Origin: Xiphophorus maculatus
Lineage: Eukaryota; Chordata; Actinopteri; Cyprinodontiformes; Poeciliidae
Direction of reading: 5' to 3'
Length of the DNA stretch: 64,000 nt
Assembly (NCBI RefSeq): GCF_002775205.1
Contig: NC_036447.1
Location: forward strand, 23,294,501-23,358,500
Position 1 is the first letter of the stretch; each line of letters begins with the position of its first letter. Of this stretch, positions 37,801 to 50,101 are shown in pieces. The position numbers and the translations under genes were made by a program. Below the pieces are notes generated by a model, which saw nothing but the letters and a program-made list of their open reading frames with translations, did not search any database and was not told the origin of the DNA.

Positions 37801-39265
37801 GTTTTAACATTTCTGATGATGGGAAGATCATTTCAAGCTTTCAGTATCTATCTGGAGAGAACTTAAAGTTTCTTTATATGCCTTGCAACATCTGAGGGTT
37901 GGACTTCGACTACTGTCTGCAATATAATTTTTTTTTCTAAAACATACTGAAAGTTTGTGGTTAAAACTGAAACTATGTGAATATAGTTCCTACATTCAAC
38001 AGCATAAGAGCGTAAGCTTAAAACACTAACCTAAGAACATTTACTCTTTAGACATATGCCAAGGAAAAAAAACAAAAAAACTCTGCACATAACTGTCCAA
38101 ATGATAACACTCATTTAGCTAACTGTATCTTTTTGCTGAATTTAAATCAACCCATTTAAATTTAATGGAATCCATTTCTTGAACAAGAGGGATTTATAAC
38201 CAACAGCTGCAATGTTCCGGCAGACATAGAAACAAAGCTTTTGGTTTCATCCTCCTCTTATCTGAAGCTATACAAAGTAAAACAGTGGGGTCCGATTTCA
38301 GACCGGGGAGGGTCAGGGTTCTGCATGCATTAGAGGTTTTCTTGCTTCAACACATCTGAATTCCCTCCAAAGCATTTCATCAAGTTCTACTGAGGCCTGA
38401 TAAGGACTATTTCATTTAAATCAGGGAGTGGAACCAGGGGAACATCCAAAATATTCAGAATATTAACTCTTCTGGATCAAAATTTCACTTGGTAATTCAC
38501 CATTACACACTAATTAAATCACACATTTGTTTCATTTAGGACGGCGTGCTGCCGAAATTAATGACAAAGTTTTCTCCTCGTTATCTCCCAATAGGAAAAA
38601 GTTTAACTTAAGAACAGCTTTTTGTATTGTCCAATTTTGAAATGTTTGTTTTTCTGAAGCACGTGACGTAAAAGCAAAAACAGAAAACTCTGAAAGGGAG
38701 AAAATGATTTCACTGCAATGTTGATGAAACACTAGGCCACTGAAATATGTTGTATGGGATGGAGAAATAATAATAGTTTTAAAAAATTAAGTGCGAGTCA
38801 GAATGTTGTCTTTATTCTGAATCCAGTTCCATTTCCTGGTTTTGTTTATCCTTTGAAATCTAGGTGAAGGATCCTTTTCATTGATGCGGACGAAGGAGTT
38901 ATCAACTTAGTTTCCCTGTAGCATCAAGTTGAGCTGCATCATCATAACACAAGTTTTCATCTTGAAAACTGAGCAGATGATGCAACAAATGCACGGCTCT
39001 CAGAAAAAGTTAAACATTACAAATACTCATTCACAGCATTGAACCAAAAGTCTCCGGGCACGTGCCGCTGAGTGATAAGCAACCAAAAAAAAACATCTCT
39101 CAGTAAATAATGGTTGTGAAATCCATGCCAGACCTTTCTCTGCATAACCCATGATTTAAAACAGTCCTGGGTGTCTTAATTACTGCTATGACTCGCTTTC
39201 AAAAGACAAAAAAAAAATTACTCACCCAGTACAGCAAGCAGCAGGGCCGCTCTGAAAAGGCACAT
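28817..39265 (-). CDS. Copper-only SOD-repeat protein, GPI-anchored (copy A)
   Basis: Ten exons in phase give 980 residues: 39226-39265, 35529-37599, 34872-34971, 33981-34058, 33469-33573, 32597-32729, 32293-32407, 31620-31744, 30057-30137, 28817-28911. Exon 1 encodes the signal peptide ([13 protein letters not shown]). The 2-kb exon 2 encodes a degenerate SOD-like region (about 20-250) and three SOD domains that keep the copper ligands: HVH 294-296, H316, H383; HVH 451-453, H474, H546; HVH 611-613, H633, H698. Zinc ligands of Cu/Zn-SOD are not kept (for example YEIGDL in place of RHVGDL), as in copper-only SODs. A fifth domain (about 705-880) has GDTFNPFN without the histidines. The end, [21 protein letters not shown] after a short linker, is a typical GPI-anchor signal. 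Many NxS/T sites. Expected role: extracellular superoxide dismutation at the cell surface; activity is inferred. Exon 7 uses the acceptor ccaag|TTG, because the next one would give a stop. Confidence 0.9.
31150..31470. repeat. Degenerate Tc1-like transposon fragment in intron 8 of copy A
   Basis: TATGCACTCCACAAATCTGG plus CTCTATGGAAGCACAATCCTGACAG-like text resembles the middle of fish Tc1 transposases, and TTGTGCTGGTTTATCACATA with GGGGTGTTAATACTTTTACA resembles a 3' terminal region (from memory of these families). Frames are broken throughout. Confidence 0.6.
33075..33432. mobile_element. MITE with 12-base terminal inverted repeats
   Basis: TACCTGTCAAGT (33075-33086) and its exact inverse ACTTGACAGGTA (33421-33432) bound a 358-base pyrimidine-rich element containing CTCCCGTTTTGGCCGAGAAA, a motif of a dispersed fish family. 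It lies in intron 5 of copy A, 36 bases from the donor of exon 5. Confidence 0.8.
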
Positions 39266-39480
39266 TTTGGCAGACTAGGTAAGTTGAATCAAAACCTCTC
39301 TGCAGACATGTGAGCTGGGATGTTTTAGGAGAGCAGAACGATGCAGGATCTGTGCGTGTGTGTCTATAAAAGCAGATCAACTGTGGCTGTATTTAAGCAC
39401 AGCCTCCCCTTTGCTTCTTTTTTTTAAAACTGTGACAGCTTGTGATTGGCCTGCATGATTACAATGCCTCCTGAGGGGTG
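39266..39480 (-). promoter_or_regulatory. Proximal promoter and 5' UTR region of copy A
   Basis: Upstream of the copy A start codon. A TATA-like GCTTAAATACA lies about 130 bases before the ATG on the - strand. The part from 39396 (AGCACAGCCTCCCC on the + strand) to 39480 is conserved, with changes, in front of copy B, whereas the TATA-like part and signal-peptide exon are not. TSS not determined. Confidence 0.5.
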
Positions 39481-39760
39481 GGAGGAAGAGGAAACAGAGG
39501 AAGAGCAGTCTTGCTTAGTTGGAGAGGGTGTACATCTGCTTTGGTTAAAAATAGAGGTGGAGGACAGAAAAAAAAAGCCTGTTGAATGAGTTGAAGGTTT
39601 CTCCCTGAGAGATTCATGCTTTAAAATCTAATAATAAAAAAGGCTTTCAGTTTACTCAAGGTTTGTCTCAATGTTATGTTCTTTGTATTTTAAAAAATGT
39701 ATGAAAAGTTAAAAGAAGAACATAAAAGGAAGCTGGTTTCAAACTTTCAAAGTTTTGAAA

Positions 39761-39976
39761 TTTGTCAAACTCCAGTCCTCCAGGGCCGCTGTCCTGCAGT
39801 TATTAGATGTGCCACAGGTACAAAACACTGGAATGAAATGGCTTAATTACCTCCTTCCTTGTGTAGATCAGTTCTCCAGAGCCTTAATGACCTAATTATT
39901 CTATTCAGGTGTGGTGCAGCAGAGGCACATCTAAAAGTTGCAGGGCTGTGGCCCTCCAGGACTGGAGTTCGACACC
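39761..39976. mobile_element. MITE with about 50-base terminal inverted repeats
   Basis: Left arm GTCAAACTCCAGTCCTCCAG...ATTAGATGTGCC and right arm GGCACATCT...CCAGGACTGGAGTTCGACAC are imperfect inverses. The element is about 216 bases with a noncoding centre. It resembles a nonautonomous hAT-type family common in fish; superfamily assignment is from memory. Confidence 0.8.
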
Positions 39977-42227
39977 GGTGATCTATAGACTGAAATTTGC
40001 CTCCTTATTTTTTTTATTCTTTTGCAAAATAGCCCCAGATCAGTCAGACTGAATGGAGGATACATGTTAGGACAGATTTTCAAGATTTATCCCAGATTCT
40101 TCCGGCAGGGCTACTAAGGGGCCCCCTCAATGGAGCTGATTTTTTTTTTTTAGTAATAATTTCTGTCACTATAATATCAAAAACACACAATTTCACCATG
40201 AAGTGATTTGTTTTTACAATAATATATATTTGATAATGTATGTAGAAATTATTATTTTATTGATAAAAAAAACAACAAATTGCTCTTGGGGGCCCCTGGT
40301 GGTCGCGGTAGGTACCGCAGCTTCGCGGTAACATGAGCTGCAACTTGCAGAGCATCCAAACGTCCAAAGCTCCGGTCAGAAGACAAGTTAGCAAAACAAT
40401 GTCTCAAAAAAGGATTTATCCTTCAGGGAGGGAGAAAAGAAGAAGAACAGACAAAAGCCAAGATAAAGGTTTGTTCTAATATGTCGTGATAATGTCATGT
40501 AAAAGATTTGTAAAGCTGCTAATAGAATTTTAACGTGAACGGTCCAGTTCAACAGCCAAACATTTATGCTAGCGTCTTTGTGTTTGTATGTAAATGCGTT
40601 TAAACTTTAAATGAGTTTATTCTCATGGTTGGCTCTGTATGTTTCTGAGGTATTTTAGCTTCAAAACGCCGTGTTTGATAACGTTTTTTAACAATAATTA
40701 AAACTTCTCAATGTTTAACATTGTCTAGCAAAATGTTTTTCCATCAGGCTACATGGCTGCTACATCCATGAGCTGCTCTATGCTGTAGTTGGGGATTTGT
40801 TGTTTCCTGCTGAGCAAAATCATTTTGTGGCTAAAACAAGCAATATTTTACATCAACTTCTAAGTTATGTGAAACGTCTGTTAAAATAATTTGAAGGCTC
40901 AGAGTCAACCTGGTACCGGTACGGGTCCACGTTCTCAGGGGAGAAAGACTCACCTGGTATAAATGACATTTTTAGCTATTGGAGTAACGCTTAAGAGAAA
41001 TTTATTTAATCAAAGAATATCATAAATATGTGTGTAGAGCTGCACCGATGCCCAGTTACTGATCTTTAGAGAACCTGACCTGCCGATTTTGATTTTGGTT
41101 GATATAAATTTTTTTTGTCTGAAATGTCACTAAATATAGCAAGAAAGTCAGTGATTTGGCAACAGTGGGGTGAATATTGTAAACTGTAAACGTGCAGACA
41201 TGACCTGGTGGGCCGGTCTGTCAGTCAAACCTCTCACTGTAGAGCAGAAGAGGACAGAGGCTGATTTTTAAACCTTTGCTGAGGAAGATAAGATCAGGGG
41301 ATAAGATGGGCTTCACATGTAAGTATCGGCCGATCATGATCCCCCAAAATTAAGAAAATCGGCGCCCAGAAATCAACTGGTTGATAAATCAGTTGGCTAA
41401 TAAATGTAATTTATATTATACATGTATATGATGTAAACAGCACTGCCAGAGATGCAATAAGTTTATAGCAGGCGTGTGAATGATCTAATGATCAGACTGC
41501 TGATTGCAGCCAGTCCACAATGTTAGCAGAACTAGAGGGCCCCAAAACCACATTTCGCTTAGGACCCTATGGAGGCTTGGGCTGGCCCTGTTCCTCGGTA
41601 AGATTAGATCGGACAGATGGATCGGTGTGATACGCAGTTTGTAGTTTTCTGGCTGCTTCCCCAGAAACATTTTTCCATTTCCAGATGTTGGCTTTAGATG
41701 GTCAAAGTTTCTCATATTGTTTCATAACCATAACTGTAAACCTTTTCAGATCTCCATTGTTGACATGCCTGCTGTGATCTTTGTGATGCTGTTTATTCAC
41801 TGATGCTCTCCTTCTGTGGAGGGCACAGAATGTGTTCTACATGTAAGATACAAATCTAATTTTACCTTTTAGTATTTGCAGCTTTGTGGTTAGGGGCACA
41901 TGATTATATTGAAATTGAGAACAATGTGACTGAAAGAGGAAGTGACATCCATATTGGTGTAGCAAGCCCAGGAGAAGACCCACAATGTTGCGTGGATCAA
42001 AAGCATCTGAAGTCATCACTGATTCCCTCTCCTCTTTGCCTAAAATGTGTTGCTTTTGCACCCAAACAGTCTTGAAGAAATGGGTTGAATTCATTTTAGG
42101 TAAGGGAAGCACTAAAAATCAAAACTGCTGATATAATTTCAGATTCATCTAATGTTTTTTATTGTTATCTTTGCATTTTAAAGAAGTAGTATGTATCTCA
42201 TGTGGTCAAGTGTCCCTTGTGCAAGTC
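39977..42227. other. Upstream DNA of copy A, no gene recognised
   Basis: AT-rich. With the preceding MITE this is the segment absent from the corresponding position upstream of copy B. Phrases such as 40280-40330 (GGGGGCCCCTGGTGGTCGCG) look repeat-derived. No coding exon supported. Confidence 0.5.
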
Positions 42228-42870
42228 AATGACCAGAGAAGGGACTGTTTCTGCCTGTTGCACCAGATGTAGAAAGTATGCTAGAGAGATAAGAACCAGA
42301 TAGTGGGTGGTTGTCTTCTCAGAAAGGGTTGTGTTGTTTGCTCTTACAAGAAAAACCAATCCAAAGTCTTGGTCAACCATAAATTCCTGAAGGATATGGA
42401 GATGAACAAAGCCTAAAAAACAGCTTTGCTGTGAGAACTGTGATGAGTGTCCTTCTTCACTGATGCTCCCTTACCAAGAATTAAATATTGAAATATATAT
42501 AAAAATGATAGAAAACAAATTCCCACATGTTCCCATTTTCAGAAGTTTATATGACAACATCCAGAGGATCAATATCTGCTTCAAGGGTTTAAGATTTCAA
42601 AAGGCAAAATAAAAAAAAAAGATGTAGACTGTTTCTAAGGTGGTTTCCAACATCTTTAGATAAAACTGTATTTTAATGGATCTTTTTGAGGATGTTGAAC
42701 CATGCTTTCCTGTTTCAAACACAAATGTTTCAAGTGAAGTTAGACGTTCATCCATTAATGACATAATTTCAGGCAACAAACACTGTGTTATTGAATATTA
42801 TATTATATTCCATATTTGGGATTCCTTGTTATGAAACAATTGAAATTCCCCAAACACCACAGGGTGAAGA
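42228..42870. repeat. Upstream duplicated block of copy A
   Basis: 42230-42790 matches 26893-27440 with only a few base changes, followed by weaker matches. A short open frame starting MVDQDFGLVFL is intact in both copies, but the copies are too similar for this to show coding selection. Confidence 0.85.
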
Positions 42871-45680
42871 CTGTAGACTTTTGGCCTATATGCCTTTGGA
42901 AGTAACTCTAAGTACTTATTTCAGAAACAAACAGCCAATGTTTGCCATGTTTCCCACAGCTCAGGTTTTTGTTCCTGCTTTACTCATACACTCAGCAGCT
43001 TCCTGAAGTGACTAAGCATGTAAGGAAAATTGAGAAAAATTGTCCCCCTTTCTAAGAATATCCACCTGATGTCCAATAAAACACTCATCAACAACCGGGA
43101 ATGATTTTTAACAAGCCCGCTTTATCTGTGATGATAAAAAGAAGAAATACTGAAGAATCTTTACCAGGTTTTGAAACAGTTTAAAGCTGACCACAAGAGT
43201 TCAGAACAACACACCACGCATTTGTCCTGGTCAACGTAAATGGGGGAAAAAAAGAAAGAAAAGCAAAGATTTTTTGCTATCTTTTTACTGACTGTATTAA
43301 GAGTTTATTCTTGTAGAGCTTTTGAACAATGAATTGAGGGAAACTGATTTTTTTCTTTTCTGTTATGGAAAAATTTAAACCCATTATGTGAAAGTCTGAA
43401 TTTTGGGGAGCTTGTTTGTGCCCCACCCCCACCCGTCCTGCCCTATGATCTGGGTGGGTATCACTTGTGAAATGTTTCCTAACAAGAGTTTCAGGTGAGG
43501 TGCGAAAGCTTTTGAAACCCCCTGAGGAGGAGATTGAAAGCTGCATTGAGCGTTTCCTTCATTGTCCGAAGTGATAGTGTTGCCGACCTGAAAAGCGCCT
43601 CTCATGTTTGAGATGCTTGATTTAGATTAAACAGCTGAGTGTTGGTAGAAGAAGCTGCCTCTCCTGTGCTCTGCCGTGCGTTTGCTGCTGTTTTACGTCA
43701 ACTATGAAGAGCTCTCCATACTCTTTGCTGCACTTGGCTGCATAAAACTTGCTGCTCAGTTCTTGTTTTGGTGGCTTTATCTGATTTTACCAGCAGTCTT
43801 AAAGGACTGGAAAAAATTTTTAAAAAGTCAGAAATGCAGGGTTAAAAATAAGAATTAGAGAAAATGTGATTTTGCAATTGCCATGGGAATCGATCTGCGG
43901 GCCAATGAGAAACACAGACCGATGTACAGACAGAAACAGGATATAGGCACAGATTATATCATGCAGAACAACTGGACAAGTTGGTGTTTTTTTATATTTC
44001 ACAGACAAAAAATGATCATATAAATGCTTCAGTTTCACGTGGGCTTTGAAATATTGCCTCCTAGTCTGTGCTTGATTTGTTTTGGGAAAACGAATAAGCA
44101 AAACCTCCAGTCTCTAAATGTGCAAACCTGGAAAAGACAGTTTTAAGTGTTGATTTTGTTATGTTTGTCCAACTTCAAGGCAACATGGTAACTTTTTGTA
44201 GACTCATTGTTGATTACAGTAATTTAAACCCAAAAGGTTATGTTAATCTTCAGGATGTGCAACTCCACAGGACAACAATCTCTCCCACATCATCCAGCTG
44301 TCTCCTTGGTTCGAGGAATCCATAGTCAATGTCTCACTAACAGGGACTGGGACGCCCCAGTTGCACCCGTGTTTTTACAGTTACATCTATACGTGGCCAC
44401 ATGATCTGCAGCTGCTCAAATGTAAGTTTTGTGATTTATGCTGGGCTTTGATGTGACCAGTGTGCCTTGTACTGGAATTATATTACTGGAATTGTATTGG
44501 TGCTTTTCTGTGACTATTGTCATCTGTATGGTAATGCATGTGCACTTTCACTGCACAAGAGGAGGAGAGAGGATTTTTCTTTTCTTTGCACACAAATGCT
44601 GTGTACTGTTTCGATGTCCATGTGGGGAAAAAATGGATTTGTGGCACATTTGACAATCTCTACGTGACAAGCATTCCCTGCAAATGAAATTCTGCAGCTA
44701 CTTTATTCAGATCAAAGCCACCCAGAATTACCATGACACAAGTTGTCCTATAGTCTTCTAAGTTTTGAAGTGTGACCCTCTCCCCTGCATATGTATCGAC
44801 AATACTCATCTTATATTTGTCATTTGTTTGTCTTTGCTCCATTGGAAGTCGTTGAAGGAGTCCTCACCTCTCACCCTGAGGGGAAAACCCTACTTTGTCC
44901 ATGTGTCTCCAAAGGTCATGGAGACGCATGTGATGAGGCTTCTCTCCGTCTCATCACACTCCAGGGAAAAGCATTCAAGCATAAATCCTGGAGCACTTGA
45001 GATACCTCCTCTGATTACAAAGTGCAGTTAGGTGGGACGTCTTCTTTGGACTTCGGTTGGGACATTTTTTTGGCTTGTTTTAATGAAAAGCAGGGAGACT
45101 GGTCTGTCATTAACCAAAGCAAATAAAACCCCTCCTGGCCACAGCGGTACACTCAAAGTAGCATTTTTGATGTCATCTTTGTTTTTTTGTTTTTTTTTGT
45201 CTGCAGAAATGAATTGTGCTTGACTGACTAACTCGCCATTTATAAATAGTTTTTTTGTGTTTTGCCAGAAGTTGACCCGCATGAAGCAACGCCTCTTCAG
45301 ATGCTTTTACTTTTTCCGGGTAAAAGCTAAGTTAAAGGATTTATTCAAGATATGCACAAGAATCTAAATAATGAGGACGTTCTCTCTCTCTCTGCGTCAG
45401 GTCTGGGAGAAGCAGAGAAGCGGGCTAATGGCAGGATCAAGGTGAGTATGACTGGTGATTGTTTTGAATGAGGAAGTCTGTTTCTCATGTACGTCTCATA
45501 CAGGTACCTCTGTCCTGCCATGAACTATTTAGACTTGGCAACTGTGAACTGTTGGCAGCACCATCAGATACTCTGGTAAATTGATCGGAACGATGGTGGA
45601 CACAGTTAAAAAATAAAACTTGCTGTTTTTTATAAAAATGACACATTTAGTGTAATCCATTTGTAAATGGAGGCAAAGTA
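42871..45680. other. Intergenic DNA with unexplained short open frames
   Basis: No recognised gene. 43880-43940 still resembles 27740-27800, so the tandem duplication may extend this far. Short frames at 43384-43605 (-) and 44791-45000 (+) have no recognised homology. A 41-base block at 45401-45441 has strong splice-site context on the + strand (see findings). Confidence 0.4.
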
Positions 45681-45681
45681 T

Positions 45682-45711
45682 CAAACTGTGGTTGTTTGAA
45701 ACCACAGTTTG
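45682..45711. repeat. Perfect 12-bp hairpin
   Basis: CAAACTGTGGTT and AACCACAGTTTG are exact inverses separated by six bases. No neighbouring terminal repeats. Confidence 0.95.
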
Positions 45712-45799
45712 TGATTGTGATTGGTTTGCATCTTTTTTTCTGTTTACTGCAATTTCTCTCCACCGTCTAAAAAAGTGCATGCAAACTCAACCTTCCACT

Positions 45800-46530
45800 C
45801 TACATGAGCGTAAGACATTAATCTCAAAACTGACGTCTCCAAACAAGCTGCTCAATGGTTTGCAGATTATTTGGCAAGTAGGACGCAACATGTGCTAGAT
45901 GGTCAAAGTAAATTCCACCGTTCTTGAGGTCACTAAAGGTGTACCTCAAGGCTCTGTCTTAGGACCCATCTTGTTCACAATGCACATTACTGATCTGTAG
46001 TCAAATCCTTCCAAACATTCTTATGCAGATGATTCTGTAATTTACTATTGTTCACACTCAATCGCACAGACATTTGGACAGTCTGCTTTTCATGCAGTGC
46101 AGATTCACCTCAAAGAACTAAAGTTGGGATAAAATGCTGAAGAATCCAAAATACATCCCCTTATTAAGAACTGCCCAAGGTAAAACTCTCGAGTCGCCAG
46201 TTATAGTTACCTGGGTTACATTATCGATTGTGAGCTTCCTTTTAAACTTCATATTAAACATTTGATCTCCACATTATACTGGTTCTCCCTTAGAGCACGG
46301 AAGCTTCTGATATCAGATATTTTTTGCCTTTACTTGATTATGGCTGGAATACCATCCTTTGAATGCAAGACACTGGATGACTCGGGTTTGCAAAGCTCTT
46401 TTGGCTTGTTTCCAACTTATTTATACACTTTTTCCACACATGCTGCCTTTCTTAGCCACTCTTACAAAAGACGTCTGGACATCATTGGGTCTTGTACCTG
46501 GTTATACAAGATTATAACCAATTAAATAAA
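45800..46530 (+). mobile_element. Decayed non-LTR retrotransposon reverse transcriptase
   Basis: Broken + strand frames keep reverse-transcriptase motifs: GVPQGSVLGPILF at about 45938 and the catalytic-type YADDSVIYY at 46022, in the same frame but with a stop between them. SYLGYIIDCELPFKLHI (about 46200) fits the segment after the palm. 5' and 3' ends are not defined; the clade is uncertain. Confidence 0.8.
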
Positions 46531-47353
46531 AAGTATTATTTACTATTTAATAATAAATAACAATGAAACTGGCAATGAAGCAACACTCAAAAGAGTTTAG
46601 TGCTTTGAAATTATACTCAATATGACTTGAAAGTGACAAAAAAATGTCCTAAAGATCTGTGGATGAAACTGATACCAACAGGGTTGCAACAACTTCCAAC
46701 ATTCTACAGCTAAAACGTTTAAGGTATGAAACAACAGGTGCCGACAACAACTTTATCTAACCGACAGTCTGCCCGTAAGATGCAGCAGAAATGAATTACG
46801 ATGACCATTACGATTGGCAACAGACCAACACATTTAATGAAATAGCTTACTGGAAGCACCGTCAGCAAGGTGTGAGAAAGCACAGATAACACAAATACAG
46901 ATATTTTGCAAAGTATTTTTGGCTCACATTTATTCTGGTGTTCTATGCTAAACTTCCATCCTCTGTTTTGATACATTTCATTAATAATTCAACGTATTTG
47001 TCTTTATGGTTCCAATTATTTATAGGAGCACAAAACCTACAGGAAGAGCTGTTCTCCTGATTCATCAACAGAAGATTTTGCTCAGAATGGGTTAATTTTT
47101 AATGAAGTGAAAACAAGGAGTAAGCTGAGTCAAGATACACTGGGCATTCGGTTCCCGGAATATGTCAATCATTTATGAAAAATGATTATTCTGCTTGAGA
47201 TGAAAGAAGAGCAGAATAAAAAAAGAAATTAAATTAAAATGAATCAGCATGAAATCAAAATGTTTTCTGCTTGAACAAGATGTGTGTCAACCTAGTTCAT
47301 AATCTAGAAGGCACATTTGTTTAAACAAGAACAGTTCAAATGTAGATTTTAAG
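46531..47353. other. AT-rich DNA, nothing recognised
   Basis: No coding exon or defined repeat visible. It may include the undefined 3' end of the preceding retrotransposon fragment. Confidence 0.5.
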
Positions 47354-47720
47354 GCAAGTCAGTTTTATTTGTATAGCACATTAGCAACAAGGCATTTCAA
47401 AGTGCATTATGTGATGAAAACATAGCATAATAATCAATTATGTTTTGTCAAATGTCTCCACAAATCATCAAGAAAAATCATCAGCAAATATACATCAAAC
47501 ATATTAGTTAATTTCCCAGTAGTTTTTAATCAAAGCCAACTCTACGCAAACATGTTTTTAGCCTTGATTTAAAGCAAGTCAGTGTTTCAGTTGTTTTGCA
47601 GTTTTCTGGAACTTTGATCCAGATTTGTGGTGCATAGAAGCTGAATGCTTTTTCTCCATGTTTGGCTCTGACTCTGGGAATGCTGAGTAGACCAGAACCA
47701 GTCTTTATTAGAGCACTGAG
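47354..47720 (+). repeat. Dispersed teleost repeat
   Basis: Starts AAGGCAAGTCAGTTTTATTT, GTATAGCACATTAGCAACAA and continues with TGGAACTTTGATCCAGATTT, GTGGTGCATAGAAGCTGAAT and GAGTAGACCAGAACCAG. The same order of motifs recurs at 55845-56400. Class is uncertain; no coding capacity. Confidence 0.65.
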
Positions 47721-48570
47721 TTGATACCCATAGCTACTTGTTTATTAGTTTATTAGAGCTCAGTGTTTTCAGTTATTATAAAAGAATCATCCAGTTGCAT
47801 AGCAACAACTCTGACCAGATGCAGGTTGGTAAAACATTAAATAACCGTCATAACTTTTCCTTCTAATGGATCTTCTGCAAACCTAAGGAATAAATTGATC
47901 AGCTACGTAACTCAAACTGGCCATAATCTACTATTGTCAGTTCAGACAAATATTTTATAAGCAAATATTCTGATAGTGTGGCAAACAAGTCTATCATGCT
48001 TTGTCTCTGAAAAAGTAATATGAGCTGGTAAATTATTTACCTTTTAAATTAAGCTGTATATGATCAATAATAATAATAATAACAAAAACTTAAGCCTATT
48101 AATCTGAAGACATTCTACTTAGAATTGAAACTTCTGGGTAATTTATGTATATTTGATATGTCAAATTAACATTTTTACAAGCTGTTGTAAATGTAAAATG
48201 AAGCCCTAGAAATTCCAGGAAAGCCGAGGGTGACATCATCACGTACGCTCTGCTCCAATCGGTGAACTGGCGCACTGCGTCCCTGTGGACTCAGCTAGAA
48301 TGGACTTTCAGTTGTAATCACAGGCTGCGTACTTGCCAAGAGCTCAAGGACGTACTTGAGCTTGAGAAACGACCTTCAACTTCAGTTGTGTGTGCTTAGT
48401 TGAAGCAAGGTCAATACACAGCAGCGAGACATTCGATGCAACAGGCTTTCAACAGAGAATAAACCTTTACTGGAAAACAACAGGCACTGAGGAACTAAGA
48501 GCAGTCAGGTTGGTAATAAAAAGAACTGAAGCAAGAAGAAAAAGAGGATCCACGTCTTGCAGTGTCAAAA
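47721..48570. other. Intergenic DNA, nothing recognised
   Basis: AT-rich up to about 48200, then a GC-richer block at 48215-48480 with a possible CRE-like CATCACGTAC. No exon supported. Confidence 0.45.
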
Positions 48571-48572
48571 TA

Positions 48573-50099
48573 CACCTTGTTCCAAATTATTATGCAAGTG
48601 ATGTTTTCTAAGGTTTTCCTAAATGCAAATGATGGTCAGTATAATTTTCAAGTCATGAACTATTACAGTATAAATCAAATTTTACTGAACAAAGCTCCCC
48701 ATGAGAACAGTATTTTCTTCAAAAATAAACTCATAATGCTTTGTTCCAAATTATTATGCACAGCAGATTTTCTAAACATTTTATGGATTATAAAAACTGC
48801 AAACGGTCATTCTTTGAATGTGCAGCATTAAATGGTCGCATGTACTAAAATCAAAAACTATTTCAATCTAAACCATCTTAACAGACAGAGTTACATGTTA
48901 ACATAGGACCTTCTTTGATATCACCTGCACAATTCTTGCATCCATTGAACTTGTGAGTTTGTGGAAAGTTTCTGCTAGAATTTCTTTGCAGGATGTCAGA
49001 AAACCTTCCCAGAGCTGTTGGTTGGATATGAACTGCATTCAGATCTTCTGCTTGAGGAAACTCCAAAGGTTCTCAATAGGGCTGAGGTCAGAGGTCAGAG
49101 GAGGATGGTGACCACACCATGAGTTTCTCCCTTTTTAAGCCCATAGCAGCCAATGACACAGTGGTATTCCTTGCAGCATTCATTGTCATGCATGAAGATG
49201 ATTTTGCTACTGAAGGTACGCCTCTTCTTTTTGAACCATGAAAGAAAGTGATCAGTCAGAAAGTCCATCTACTTTGCTGAGGTCATTTTCACACCTTCAG
49301 GGACTCTGAAGGGGCCGACCAATGATTCTCTCCACATGATTTCGGCCCAAAGCATGACTCTACCACCTCCTTGCTGATGTCACAGCCGTGTTGAGACGTG
49401 GTGGCCATCCACCACCAATTACTGAATCCACCTGGACCATCCAGGGTTGCACAGCAGTCATCAGTGAACAAGTCTGTTTGAAAATTAATCTTCATGTACG
49501 GCTGGGCCCACTGCGACCGTTTCTGCTTGTGATCTCTGGTTAGGGGCCACATAGTAGATTCATGCACCTCAAGCCTCTGGAGGATCCTCCACCTTGAGGT
49601 TCCAGAGGCACCAGCAGCTTCAAATACCCGTTTGCTGCTTTGTAAGGGCATTTTAACAGCTGCTCTCTTAATCTGATGAATTTTTCTAACAGAAACCTTC
49701 CTCATTATGTCTTTATCTGTACAAAACCATCTTTGTTCTGAATCAGCCACAAATCTCTTCACAGTTTGATAACGCTTCAGTTTTTGATAAATATCTAATG
49801 TTTTCATATCTTGTCATACGACACTACACTATCTGATGATTTTCGTCAGCAGAGAGATCCTTTCTCTTTCCTATATTGCTTGAAACCTGTGGCCTGCTTA
49901 ATAATGTGGAACATCCTTCTTAAGTAGATTTCCTTTAATTGAGCTCACCAGACAAACTAATCAACCAGCTCTCTGCAATTAATTATAGTGATTCAAAGAG
50001 CCCTGACACACAATACCATCTATACATTTAATAGCACAACAAAAAAATTGATCTTTATGACACTTTAATCCAATTTGTATAATAATTTGGAACACAGTG
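48573..50099 (-). mobile_element. Decayed Tc1/mariner transposon with IR/DR ends
   Basis: TA target duplications at 48571-48572 and 50100-50101 flank the element. Each end carries two copies of a binding-site-like repeat: TTGTTCCAAATTATTATGCA at 48577-48596 and again, identical, at 48741-48760; inverted TGTTCCAAATTATTATACA at 50076-50094 and the variant at 49895-49913. This is the inverted/direct repeat layout of Sleeping Beauty-type elements. On the - strand a transposase remnant starts near 49807, with LDGPGGFSNWWW typical of a Tc1/mariner-type catalytic domain (about 49430), then stops and frameshifts. Not autonomous. Confidence 0.85.
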
Positions 50100-50101
50100 T
50101 A

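Noticed and set aside
43384-43605. - strand frame MRGAFQVGNTITSDNEGN... as a gene
   Set aside because: No splice context or homology; overlapping frames in another phase.
44791-45000. + strand frames with cysteine-rich stretch near 44880
   Set aside because: Two overlapping frames of equal length, no family recognised, no supporting splice sites.
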